NCBI GenBank assembly: GCA_015143295.1
Contig: CM026563.1
Location: 1,674,001 to 1,738,000 of the forward strand
DNA from: Tetracentron sinense
Lineage: Eukaryota > Streptophyta > Magnoliopsida > Trochodendrales > Trochodendraceae
DNA: 64,000 nucleotides
Reading direction: 5' to 3'
The position numbers and the translations under genes are program-made. The notes below the pieces were generated by a model that was given only the letters and a program-made list of their open reading frames with translations, was not told where the DNA came from and did no database searches. Shown here piece after piece: positions 1 through 10,192 of this stretch. Position 1 is the stretch's first letter. Every line of letters begins with the position of its first letter.

Positions 1-646
1 ATTCTTGGTAAAGGCTACACGTGTTTCAAAGGGATGGGCTGGGTTAGGGCTCAACTTTGGGGCCATAATTAGGTTCTAGCCCAACCCATTCCAAGGCCAG
101 GGACCTGGCCCGTATTCATGGATATATGTTTTATTTTTTAAAATAAATTTTTTCAGAATTATTTCTGAAACCATTGGTACCAGACATAGGGGTGCTAATG
201 TTATCCAGCCGAGTAGTGGTGTATTCAAGTTTATTTGTTAATTAAACGAGCTTAAAAATCAAGTTTAAGCTTGACTTGTTTATTAAATAAATAAGCTCGA
301 GCTTTAATAAACGAACTCAAGCGGAGCTGGAGCAATTCGTGAGGAGCTTGGTTTATTAGATATAGCTATTTATATTAAGTGAAAATTTTACTTTATTATC
401 ATAGGTAATTAACTAAAATTTTAGTATAAGTTTATACATATATAAAAGTTATTATTATCATATAAAATAGGTTATATGTTGTTAATCTATACTAGTATAT
501 AATAAATGTACTTAATTCTAGCTTGTTAATTCAATGAGCTTTAAAATGTATTTTGAGCTTATTTTGTTTTATTAAATAAACAAGCTCAAGCGAGTTCTTA
601 ACAAGCCGAGCTAGAGCTGTTCATGAGCATTCGTTAACCACTCCAT

Positions 647-815
647 GAGGAGTGCTAGCTCTACTCTCAGCATTTCCTATTCTCATCCTAAGCCAACCAC
701 TTGTGTGTAAAGCTTTGCAATCAGTCAAAAAGTGTGTACTTTAATTATGAGAATGCACAAGTGGTTGACTCATGCTGAGAGTAGGAAACAGATGAGAGTA
801 TGGGTAGCACTCCTC
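647..815. mobile_element. Small inverted-repeat element (MITE), in copy A
   Basis: The left end reads GAGGAGTGCTAGC and the right end is its imperfect inverse (GGGTAGCACTCCTC). The inverted arms are about 60 bp and include the word CAACCACTTGTG on both sides. A second copy sits at the same place in copy B (8049-8218), so it was in the repeat before duplication. I could not define a convincing target-site duplication. Confidence 0.6.
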
Positions 816-1198
816 AGTCCTCATCACCCCTACACGAGAGGCAGGGTGTATCCTCGTTTGCTTGGTTTCCCTCGTATGGTTGGTATGTAATTGATTCTCA
901 CAAGTTGATGTGACGGTTGAAAGTCAAACATATCATTAGGCAAAAAGATATTCATAAATATAAATAATATATGTTGCCAAGTTCCCCTCAGTTAGGGTTG
1001 TCAATGGATTAGATCTTGATTTGGATCCAATCCGATTAGACAGGATCCTAAACCTATTATAGATCCATCGGATCCGATACAAATGCAAGATCTTGAATTC
1101 GATTATAATCAGATTGGGTTTGGATCTATAGTGATCTGATCTGATTAAAATTCATTCCGATTAAATTATATATAATAATATTTATATAATTTTAAAAA

Positions 1199-1390
1199 TC
1201 TATACTATTATAATGCGAGAAGGAGGCATAGCCTAATTTTTTGAAATTCCCAGACTACCCTTATATAAAACAATTTTGATTCAATGTTTTACTTTAATAT
1301 GTTGATTTTTTTACTGTAATTCCCAAACTACCCCTTATCTATTAGAAGAAAAGAATCACAACCAATTGAACTCAGGGAGAGTTCAATTCC
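1199..1390 (+). mobile_element. Helitron 5' end, broken
   Basis: It begins TCTATACTATTATAATGCGA, the TC-start typical of plant Helitrons, after an A. It matches the complete short Helitron at 8602-8893 for about 190 bp, then diverges. The matching 3' end is absent here. It interrupts the left arm of the GGATCC-rich inverted-repeat element at the same place as in copy B. Confidence 0.6.
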
Positions 1391-1559
1391 CCCAAGACTT
1401 TAAATGTAATAAAATGAATAATTTCAAATCTCATAAAAATAGTAAGACTTGAAATAAAAAATTTAGTCATAATATTCTAAAATATCATGAATATATTTAA
1501 TTTAATAAAATATTAGAAAAATTAAAACTCCGAAATTTTGGCGAGAAATCCGAAATTTC

Positions 1560-1800
1560 ACCAAGAGGTCACCATATGTCTTTTTTGACACCCCTTAACT
1601 GTGGTTAAGATTCGCCCACCCATCTTTGTTTTTTTTTAAAAAAATATTAATTCTGTTTTTAAAAATTAAAATATTATTTTTAGTGTTTTTTTAATATTAA
1701 AATATTTTTAAAAAGAATTAATATTTTTTTCTAAAAACTAAGGATGGTTGAATCTTAACCACAATTAAGGGGTGTCAAAAGGGACACATAGCGACATCAA
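1560..1800. mobile_element. Miniature Mutator-like element copy, partial
   Basis: Inverted arms read GACACCCCTTAACTGTGG..AAGATTCGCCCACCCATC and its inverse, separated by an A/T-rich core. This is the family defined by the complete copies at 15918-16284 and 22684-23032. The outermost ends are degenerate and no target-site duplication was found. Confidence 0.6.
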
Positions 1801-2195
1801 GAACTGTAGAGGATTTGGTTTCTAGTAGAGAAGACAATTTTAGAAGTTTATACATTTTAAAAGGTAATTCTGTCAATTGACTAACGGTCAATTGATGGAA
1901 GGGGTGTAAGTGTCATTATTTTAAAAAGTAAGGGTACCTAATGTATTTTCTGAAAACTGAGAGGATCTATTTGTATTTTCGTCAAACCTTAGGTGGTATA
2001 AATGTATTTTCTCCTAAAATATATATACACGGTTATGATTGTTCATCTCGAGATTTCGTATTACAATAAACAAAAAGTAACAAGATTACCATGACGACAT
2101 GAACCGATGTTCTTAGTGTGGCGCAAATCATCTGTCCAGTAGTTCAATTCAAAGGATGCTCTTCAAGATGCTTCCCTCTAAACAGGATGATATTA

Positions 2196-2473
2196 TCTTT
2201 ACTATTATAATGAGAGAGGTAGGCGTAGCTTGAATTTATCAAAATTCCTAAACTACCCTTATATAAAACAAAACTTTAATTTAATATTTTACTTTAATTC
2301 ACAAACTATCATCATCTATCTATTTAAAGAATAGAATCACAGTCAGTCAATCACAATTGAACTTGGGGAGAGTTCAATCACACCCGCGGGTTAACACGTC
2401 TCTTTTAACTCCTATTAACTGTGGTTAACTCCTTCCCCTTGCTCTCATGTGCATCGCACGTGACACCCACTAG
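2196..2473 (+). mobile_element. Short non-autonomous Helitron
   Basis: It starts TCTTTACTATTATAATG. It ends with a GTGCATCGCAC hairpin about 11 nt before the terminal CTAG. It is inserted exactly between A (2195) and T (2474). These are the three Helitron hallmarks: TC start, 3' hairpin followed by CTRR, and AT target. At 278 bp it cannot encode a Rep/helicase. It is close to the copy at 8602-8893. Confidence 0.85.
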
Positions 2474-3220
2474 TTATTATTAATGGGAAGTGATGTAAAA
2501 CTCTCATAGTAGGTACAAGTGTACTACCAAGGGATGGATCCTTAGATTAAAAATCTAATGTGTTAAAGCATCAAGTGGGGTTCACTTTAGGGTTCACCAT
2601 TTAAAGCATGTGTGCTTTAGGCAATCCAAGGGTCCAGCTCTCGATATTTTAAATCATCACGATTGTTATGTTTTGTATGAGAAAATTTGGGAAATTATCA
2701 AAGAAGAGATCAGGAGCAGTTGAGATATATGTACCCTCATATTCATTATAAAATGCATGGTCCCATACCCAAAAAAAATCACGTCTTAGGATCAGAAGAG
2801 ATCAGGAGCAGTTGAGATATATGTACCCTCATATTCATTATAAAATGCACGGTCCCATACCCAAAATTGAGGAGCACGTCTTGGGATCAAGTTGTGACTT
2901 ATTTATTTCCTTTTTACTAATTCCGGAACATCGAGTATGATTATATGAAAGATTTGTTTGATACAAGTAGTTAAATAAGAAATAATATATCAGGATCTAT
3001 TTGTTTGATCACGTCTTAAAGATTTGTTTGTTTTATATGTGTGTACTAAGGTTTCCAAGAGTTAGATAACCTTTCATGAATAGATTAAATTCAAAAAGAT
3101 TACAGCTTGTGTGAACGTTTCCATATAAAACATAACAAATCCCTTGTATTAAGGGATTTGTGAGATGTTAGGATTCTTTAGTTGATCGGCTGATAGTCCT
3201 CCTGTTCTTTCTATCTTAGG
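2474..3220. other. Intergenic; 92-bp tandem duplication at 2702-2886
   Basis: No gene is seen. Two tandem units share AGAAGAGATCAGGAGCAG and the following ~80 bp. They start at 2702 and 2794, with a poly(A)-like run between them. A small hairpin (AAATCCCTT..AAGGGATTT) lies near 3138. Confidence 0.6.
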
Positions 3221-4453
3221 GAGACCGTTTGGCATGTGCAACATGACACACAGATCCTGTATGCGTCTTACTAAAAACATGCCACGTGTCCCTAAAATCT
3301 TCCAACCCATGATTTTGTGATTAACGCCGACACCTTTCCTCTATCTTGATCAACTCGTTTCTAAAAAGAAAAAAAAGGAAACTTAGTATAAACAATAATT
3401 AAAAAAGACAAAAGAAGGAAAGTTGCGGCACCTCTTTCTTCCCCTCTTCTACTTTTCCCTTAATAAAATCAAAAAGAAAGTTGTAGAGGCATAGGGAAGA
3501 AGATTTCGTCTATTCTTAATCTACAACATCGATTACATGACTCGTAGTTAACTAGTACTATCCAAAGATTTTTGGATCATCCATGAAATTTCTAAGTGAT
3601 CGTCGTTAAATTCTACCAAGAGGATAGGTATCTAGCCAACCAATCTTAAAAGATTGCTTCACGGGTACGGGTAAAATGGATGGTCCAAATTGATGTGAAT
3701 TCACACCATTAGGAATTAGGATGACAACTGAACTTAAGACAATTCATATCTTGCTTGTATGCAACTTACCTAGGATGGGATTTCAATGGATAGCCAATTA
3801 CTAGAGGTATCCAAACCCAATCAAACATAAGATGTTCTCTCAGCAATTTCTTTAGAATAAACACCTTCAGTTGTGTGGGCTAACATTTGGAACTACAACT
3901 TTAGCTTTGCCACCACTTATGCATCTAGATGGGGCTTAACCTCATATTTTAATGATGTAAGAATTTGTTGTGGTTGGCTTAAGTTTTTTTATTTTAATGA
4001 TGGAGGGTTAACCTCATACTTCGCTGAATTTAAGTTTCAACCATGAGCCAGAACATCTTAGAATCTCTGGAGTGGTTCCACTCATTTTAAAACTTCCATT
4101 TTATCACATGATATCTACTGCAGCTTGTACACGTAGCTAGATTTCTTCTCGAACCCCTGTGCCCTCTGCAATTTTCTTTTTTATTTTGTGTAGGAAAAAT
4201 GTAGTAGAGGGGAAGAGAGAATAAAGAGATGCAGCAACTTTCCTTCTATTTATCTTCTTAAATTATTGTTTATACTCAAAGTTTCTTTTTTGTCTTTTTA
4301 GAAATGGGTTGAGCTGGACGGAGGGTGCCGGCGTCAATCATAAAATCATGTGTAAGGTTCACTCATAGGTTGGAAGATTTTAGGGACACATGAAATGTTT
4401 TAGGAAGGGGCACACACGATCTGTGTGCCATGTTCCACATGCCAAACGGTCTC
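3221..4453. mobile_element. Non-autonomous element with ~290-bp terminal inverted repeats (Mutator-like)
   Basis: The left end is GAGACCGTTTGGCATGTG and the right end is its inverse, ending CATGCCAAACGGTCTC. The arms pair, with gaps, over about 3221-3508 and 4139-4453. The interior of about 630 bp has no ORF. Long inverted repeats suggest a Mutator-like element. The flanking 9-mers TATCTTAGG and TTCCTTTGG match at 6 of 9 positions, compatible with an old 9-bp duplication but not proof. Its right end lies about 220 bp upstream of the sulfotransferase start codon. Confidence 0.7.
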
Positions 4454-4469
4454 TTCCTTTGGAGTAAAA

Positions 4470-4476
4470 TATAAAG
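4470..4476 (+). promoter_or_regulatory. Candidate TATA box of the sulfotransferase gene
   Basis: TATAAAG lies about 200 bp before the start codon and only 16 bp beyond the end of the long-inverted-repeat element. Assigned by position and motif only; no transcript evidence is available here. Confidence 0.35.
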
Positions 4477-4673
4477 AGTAAGCACGTTAATAAAAAGGGT
4501 AGGTTGCAATGTTGCATAATGCTGGTGGGCTCCTCACCAGCTAGAGGTGATTAATTAACGTGTCATGGGCCTCATGGCACATGGTCTCCCTCTAATCTTT
4601 CCATTTATTTTTTTTGTTGACTCGTATCTTTTGTTCATAAGGCTGTGAAGCAAACATTAGCCTTAACCCTTCC

Positions 4674-5621
4674 ATGGATACTCCTGAGAGCCTCAATGAA
4701 ATGAAAAGCTTCTTAGCAGATTTACCCAAAATAAGTTGGAGGGGACATACCGATCTCCACCAATGGAAAGGCTTCTGGGTAATGCCGGAGGTAGTAAAAG
4801 CAGTAATGGCCATTGAAGACCAATTCAACCCTCTCCCAACTGATATAATACTATCTTCTTTCCCCAAGACCGGCACGACATGGCTTAAAGCCCTCACAGT
4901 TGCAATACTGAGTCACAGTTCGAGACGACAGAACGAGGTCGACGACGATCCTTTGCTAACTCACAACCCCCACGAGCTCGTACCTTTCCTAGAGATGGAG
5001 CTTTTCGGCAACAACCCATCTCGGGATATCGACAAGATCCCTTCTCCAAGGGTGTTCAACACCCATCTCCCTTACTCGCTCCTACCCGACTCGATCAAGA
5101 AATCAGGCTGCCGTATCATTTACATTGCTCGCAATCCGATGGACACATTTGTTTCAAACTGGCACTTCGTCAACAGTCGGTTTGGTGCAGCAATTTCCAT
5201 AGAAGAAGCATTTGATGAGTTTTGTGGAGGGGCCATTCCTTCTGGTCCTTTCTTTGACCATGTGCTGGAGTATTGGGTTGAAAGATGGAGGGAGGTTCGT
5301 TTCTTCATAACGTACGAGGAGTTGAAAGAGGTTCCAAAGAAGCAAGTGAAGAGACTAGCTGAGTTTTTGGGTTTCTCACTGAGTTTAAATGAGATTGAGG
5401 AAATTGTATTGAGGTGTAGTTATGATAGGCTTAGTAAGTTGGATGTGAATAAGAATGGAGGAAAGGTTTACTGGAGTGGGTTCGAGTTCGGTTCCTTTTT
5501 CCGGCGAGGGGTCGTCGGAGATTGGCAGAATCATTTGAGTGCAGAGATGATGGAACGTGTGGACCAGATCGCACACCAGAAGTGGGAAGGCTCGGACCTA
5601 CCGTTCATTTTAAGGAAATAA
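4674..5621 (+). CDS. SOT: Cytosolic sulfotransferase (plant SOT family)
   Basis: An intact single-exon frame of 315 residues, the usual length for plant cytosolic sulfotransferases. These enzymes move a sulfonate group from PAPS to a hydroxyl on flavonols, brassinosteroids, hydroxyjasmonate or similar small molecules. Visible motifs: the 5'-phosphosulfate loop SSFPKTGTTW (residues 61-70), the probable catalytic histidine in NTHLPYSLLP (His131), the 3'-phosphate site IARNPMDTFVS (Arg153, Ser161), and the C-terminal RRGVVGDW motif (277-284). The N-terminal part LADLPKISWRG is typical of plant members. There is no signal peptide or membrane segment, as expected for a cytosolic enzyme. The start is the first ATG of the frame. 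The stop overlaps an AATAAA word that may serve as a poly(A) signal. The acceptor substrate cannot be told from sequence. Confidence 0.93.
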   Translation: MDTPESLNEMKSFLADLPKISWRGHTDLHQWKGFWVMPEVVKAVMAIEDQFNPLPTDIILSSFPKTGTTWLKALTVAILSHSSRRQNEVDDDPLLTHNPHELVPFLEMELFGNNPSRDIDKIPSPRVFNTHLPYSLLPDSIKKSGCRIIYIARNPMDTFVSNWHFVNSRFGAAISIEEAFDEFCGGAIPSGPFFDHVLEYWVERWREVRFFITYEELKEVPKKQVKRLAEFLGFSLSLNEIEEIVLRCSYDRLSKLDVNKNGGKVYWSGFEFGSFFRRGVVGDWQNHLSAEMMERVDQIAHQKWEGSDLPFILRK

Positions 5622-6504
5622 ATATAAGATGAGATAACATAAATTTATCTCATCACAAACATGCATGATCTTGGATTATTATCTTTAGAATATCTTTCTA
5701 GAATAATGTTACTTTGCATTCTATGTAAACCTTTGATTAGGTTCATTATTATCATCCAAGATTTCTAATAGAATCATATTCTCTTCATGATATTACAGCG
5801 GGGTCGGTTCAACCCTCCTATAAATTTCTTCTTGGATATTTTTATCTCTTTTAATTGGTGTTGTCCTTTTTGGAAGGTGGCCTTCATTGGGCACGTGGAG
5901 TCTAAACATTTTCTAGAATAAAGCTACCAAAGTAAGGGATTAGCCACAACCTCATGTGTGTACAGGATGAAAGATGGAGTGTGTTCTTACAGAAGATGGA
6001 GAGGGATGTGATATGGTCAATGTGGAGGCTGCTGCCTTAAATCTATGGCAATGGCAGAAGGGGTTAGCCACAATCTCATTGCATTCCTAGGACGTATCTA
6101 GGAAAAAAAATTTGTTTATTGTGTTAAAAAAAAAATTAGCAAGACCCACTTTTTTCTATCCATAGAGGCACATTTCAGGACTTGTGACCCTTTGGGAAGA
6201 TTAGAGTTAAGATCATCATGATCCACTTTTTAGGTCCCAAGAAGTCCTTTTAAAGACACGTGAACCTTTTGGCGAAACTATAGGAAAGATCAAGGATGTC
6301 ATACTTAGCTCAAAGAGGCTCGTTTTATTATCCAAAAGGTAAATCGGCTCATTGAGGCCTGACCCTTTGAGGTGTACCCCTTTTATTGACCAATCGAGGT
6401 TTAGCCCATTGATTGTTCATTGAGACTAATAAAGGTGTTCATCCAGGAATCAGTCATCTCACTTGCAAAGGATCTCTAAAGTCAACTTTTTTTGGGCTAT
6501 ATAA
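5622..6504. other. Sulfotransferase 3' flank, intergenic
   Basis: No gene, repeat pair or RNA gene was recognised. A/T-rich runs lie near 6100-6140. Confidence 0.5.
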
Positions 6505-6828
6505 GAGCATTTCTAGCAGCCTCACCAAAATGATGTTTACGGTTTGGTGAGTGTATAGTACTCACCAACTTTGGTGAGTCACTGTACACTCACCAAAGTT
6601 AAAAATCTTTCTTTTCTTTCTTTGTGTGGTTCACACAAATAAAATAAAGGTTTCTCTCTCTTCTTTATTTATTTATTGTGGAAGTGACACAAATAATAAA
6701 ATAATGAAAGTTTTGGTTATTTTGATGAGGCTGCTGGCAGTGTTTTAAAAAAATGGCTCACTGACATGACTTTTGTAAGTTTTGGTTATTTTTGTGAGTG
6801 AAATTTGGTGAGGCTGCTAGAACTGCTC
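6505..6828. mobile_element. Harbinger/Tourist-like MITE with TAA target duplication
   Basis: The left end GAGCATTTCTAGCAGCCTCA and the right end, inverse of GAGCAGTTCTAGCAGCCTCA, form terminal inverted repeats of about 28 bp. The element is flanked on both sides by TAA (6502-6504 and 6829-6831). A 3-bp TAA/TTA duplication is the mark of PIF/Harbinger elements. The 324-bp interior has GGTGAGT-type short inverted words and no ORF. Confidence 0.82.
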
Positions 6829-7288
6829 TAAGGCAGTAGAGATGAATAAATAATGCTCCATCATCGTAGGAGGTTAAATTTATTCCAGCTGGTAAGTTGG
6901 AGTTGGGCGGTGTCAAAACAAGCTTATGTTTCTTATTTTTTTTTAAATATATAGTTGGAGTTTTGGATCTTCCGGTACATATTTTCCATTCAGACAAAGC
7001 CTTTTTTTTTTTTTTTTTTGGTAAACTCAATCATACCACAAGGCAATGACTGAAGGTAAATACAAGGAAATACTCACACAACCCATGCATAACCACACAA
7101 ATAGCATGCAAACTCTCACACACACACCACACAGCATGCAAACACACACACATTCAGACAATGTCATTGCAGTAACATTGGTCACTTCTTAAATTGAATG
7201 CTTACTCATTTTAAAATGGTATAGTCAAATCCAAATAAGAAAAATGGAATCTAAGGCACCATTGCTACCTATTGTCCCGACAGAGTGC
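6829..7288. other. Intergenic with poly(T) and (CA)-rich tract
   Basis: A T18 run lies near 7002-7019 and an imperfect CA/ACAC-rich tract at about 7065-7155. No gene is seen. Confidence 0.55.
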
Positions 7289-8790
7289 AGTTCTTGGTAA
7301 AGGCTACACGTGTTTCAAAGGGATGGGCTGGGTTAGGGCTCAACTTTGGGGCCATAATTAGGTTCTACCCCAACCCATTCCAAGGCCAGGGACCTGGCCC
7401 GTATTCATGGATATATGTTTTATTTTTTAAAATAAAATTTGTAAGAATTATTAGTGAAACCATTGGTACCAGACGTAGGGGTGCTAATGTTATCTAGCCG
7501 AGTAGTGGTGTGTTCAAATTCATGTTAATTAAACGAGCTTAAAAATCAAGTTTAAGCTTGGCTTGTTTATTAAATAAATAAGCTCAAGCTTTAATAAACG
7601 AACTCAAGCAGAGCTGGAGCAATTCGTGAGGAGCTTGATTTATTAGATATAGTTATTTATATTAAGTGAAAATTTTACTTTATTATCATAGTAATTAACT
7701 AAAATTTTAGTATAAGTTTATACATATATCAAAGTTATTATTATCATATAAAATAGATTATATATTGTTAATCTATACTAGTATATAATAAATGTACTTA
7801 ATTCTGGCATGTAAATTATGTGTGTGTATATATATATATATATATAATCGAGCCGACCACCAGCGTGCTCAATATACATATATATATATAATCGAGCCGA
7901 GCACCAGCGTGCTCAAGTTTTGGCTTGTTAATTCATTGAGCTTAAAAATGTATTTTGAGCTTAGTTTGTTTTATTAAATAAACAAGCTCAAGCGAGTTCT
8001 TAACAAGCCGAGCTCGAGCTGTTCATGAGCATTCGTTAACCACTTCATGAGGAGTGCTAGCCCAACTCTCAGGCTTTTCCTATTCTCATCCTAAGCCAAC
8101 CACTTGTGCCTAAGGCTTTGCAATCAGTCAAAAAGTGTGTACTTTAATTATGAGAATGCACAAGTGGTTGACTCATGCTGAGAGTAGGAAACACATGGGA
8201 GTATGGCTAGCACTCCTCAGTCCTCATCACCCCTACACGATAGGCAGTGTGTATCCTCGTTTGGTCGGTTTCCCTCATATGGTTGGTCTGTAATTAATTC
8301 TCACAAGTTGGTGTGATGGTTGAAATTCAAACATATCATTTGGTAAAAAAATATTCATAAATATAAATAATATATGTTGCCAAGTTCCTCTCAGTTAGGG
8401 CTGCCAATGGATTAGATCTTGATCCGGATCCAATCCGATTAGACGGGATCCTAAACCTATTATAAATCCGACGGATCCGATACGGATGCAAGATCTTGAA
8501 TCCGATTATAATCAAATCCGGTTTGGATCTATAGTCATCTGATCTGATTAAAATTGGTTCCGATTAAATTATATATAATAATATTTATATAATTTTAAAA
8601 ATCTTTACTATTATAATGCGAGAGGGAGGCATAGCCTAATTTTTCTGAAATTCCCAAACTACCCTTATATAAAACAAATTTGATTCAATGTTTTATTTTA
8701 ATGTGTTAATGTTTTACTGTAATTCTCAAAGTACCCTTTATCTATTAGAAGAAAAGAATCACAGCCAATTGCGATTGAACTCAAGGAGAG
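7289..8790 (+). repeat. Compound repeat, copy B
   Basis: Direct repeat of copy A (1-1390), lying 7.29 kb away with the sulfotransferase gene between them. Relative to copy A it carries a ~105-bp insertion (about 7816-7920). That insertion is made of TA repeats and a doubled ATCGAGCCGAnCACCAGCG unit. The order of embedded elements is otherwise the same. The flanks beyond the two copies differ. Confidence 0.8.
8049..8218. mobile_element. Small inverted-repeat element (MITE), in copy B
   Basis: Same element as 647-815: ends GAGGAGTGCTAGC and its perfect inverse GCTAGCACTCCTC. Confidence 0.6.
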
Positions 8791-9128
8791 TTCAATCGCA
8801 CCCGTGGGTTAACATGTGTTACTTTTAACTCCTATTAACTGTGGTTAACTCCTTCCCCTCGCTTTCACGTGCATCGCACGTGGCACCCGCTAGTATATTA
8901 TAAAAGTAATCATAATTTTTTATTTTATAATTAAAATATTATTTTTTTAGATATATTAATGTTAATCGGATCAAATTCGGATCAAATCTTGAATTAGTAA
9001 TCGGATTTAGATTGGATACTTCATAATCCAGCGGATCTCGGATCGGATCTGGATCTGTAGGGTTTCCTAATCGGATCAGATTTGGATCTAGGCTGATCCA
9101 TTTCAAATCCGATCTGTTGATAGCCCTA
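8396..9128. mobile_element. hAT-like inverted-repeat element rich in GGATCCGATT words
   Basis: The ends are TAGGGCTGCCAATGG and the inverse of TAGGGCTATCAACAG. Inverted arms of about 180 bp are built of ATCCGAT/GGATCCAATC words. TAGGGnTGnCAA ends are typical of hAT-derived miniature elements. An 8-bp target duplication is not clear here. A short Helitron (8602-8893) sits inside it. Only the left arm survives in copy A (from about 996). Confidence 0.6.
8602..8893 (+). mobile_element. Short non-autonomous Helitron nested in the hAT-like element
   Basis: Starts TCTTTACTATTATAATGCGA. It ends with the perfect hairpin CACGTGCATCGCACGTG followed by GCACCCGCTAG, between A (8601) and T (8894). All Helitron termini are present and there is no ORF. 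Confidence 0.88.
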
Positions 9129-9164
9129 CCCCAGCCCCACAAAAAATTCCCAAAAATTAATAAC

Positions 9165-9322
9165 TATTTGTTTTTCTGTTGTGGTTCATTTAACTACGTT
9201 AGTAGATTAGAACTGTCAGAAGTTAGCTTGGACAATTTAGTTCTTGCAACTCGTACCGGGGGGATTGGATCCCAGACCTTCCACCATTGAAGGCCACAAC
9301 CTTACCACTCATGCAAGAGGCG
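9165..9322 (-). mobile_element. Possible tRNA-derived SINE fragment
   Basis: On the minus strand an A-box-like TGCATGAGTGGTAAGG is followed about 30 nt later by a B-box-like GGGATCCAATCC. That spacing and order fit a Pol III internal promoter. An A-rich stretch lies near the far end. No target-site duplication was found, so this is tentative. Confidence 0.35.
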
Positions 9323-9499
9323 GGGGTGTTAATAACCGTTGGAATGGGTGGATATGGTTGTAATTAACAAAGTTTAAAATTCCGCCAGCATATGCTTGAC
9401 CCTGGTGTACCGAATATCAATAAACCATCCCGAACGAAGCTTTAAGAATTAACAGATAATGGTATCTACAAAGGATATATCTTCGAAATGGTAATGGAT

Positions 9500-9679
9500 T
9501 ACCTCTGGTGCACACCGAAGGCTGGGCATCGGGCGTCCACTCATCATCCCCCATGTGGCACTAAATGGAGAGAAAAATGGGAGAGATATCAAGGGAGAAA
9601 ATGAATGACTTCTCCCCTGGCCGCACGCCGGATGATGAGTGGAAGCCCGAGGCCCACCCTCGGGCGTGCACCAGAGGTA
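9500..9679. mobile_element. MITE with ~50-bp terminal inverted repeats
   Basis: The left arm TACCTCTGGTGCAC..CGGGCGTCCACTCATCATC is matched by its inverse on the right (GATGATGAGTGGAAGCCCG..GTGCACCAGAGGTA). The core is only about 80 bp. A target-site duplication is not clear. Confidence 0.6.
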
Positions 9680-9728
9680 GTTAAGATTACTCGGTGAAAG
9701 AAGTTACGAACACAAAACTCATTCCTAT

Positions 9729-10154
9729 TGTCACGGCCCACTCACTTGGACTGTGCAAGTAGGCATGCACAGTATAGAAGACATGTGTATATATACAGTA
9801 TAGGAGTCTTGTATATACAATGTAGGAGGCTTATATATAATAGTAGAGGAAGGGTGTAGACTCTCTAGAATTCTCCTCAAGAGGAGGTGGGAGAAGCTTC
9901 TAGAGAGATGGGGGTTCTAGAACTCTAGAACCCTCCCTTAAGTCCTATAAATAGGGGATGGCCCCTCATTTGTAGATCATCCAAGAATAGTAGAGTTTTC
10001 TTGTGAGTAATATAAGTGTTCAAACATTCTCCAAGTGTATGTTCTTCCATCCTTTCTTTTGAGAAGCTAGTCGGGTAAGGCTGACTCATTTAGGATGGGC
10101 TCTAGATCAAGTGCCACATGGTCGTGATCGAGGTGAAGAATTAAGGCCGTGATA
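9729..10154 (+). repeat. 5' LTR of the gag-only element
   Basis: Begins TGTCACGGCC and ends GGCCGTGATA, the final CA having become TA. It contains a core promoter-like TATAAATAGGGGATGGCCCC near 9947 and several self-complementary words such as TCTAGAACTCTAGA. Confidence 0.9.
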
Positions 10155-10156
10155 GT

Positions 10157-10168
10157 TGATATAAGAGC
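10157..10168 (+). other. Primer-binding site (initiator tRNA-Met type)
   Basis: TGATATAAGAGC, 2 nt after the LTR, matches the initiator methionine tRNA complement TGGTATCAGAGC at 10 of 12 positions. Confidence 0.7.
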
Positions 10169-10192
10169 TACGTTACGAGGGGACGTGACGCG

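Larger units (their letters stand above)
1..1390 (+). repeat. Compound repeat, copy A
   Basis: This block is repeated in direct orientation at about 7289-8790, with few mismatches by eye. It may continue left of the window. Parts in order: an opening shared with copy B (TTCTTGGTAAAGGCTACACG), a stretch rich in AAGCTCGAGC-like words (240-620), a small inverted-repeat element (647-815), the left arm of a GGATCCGATT-rich hAT-like element (from about 996) and the 5' end of a Helitron (1199). Similarity to copy B stops near 1390. No coding potential is seen. Confidence 0.8.
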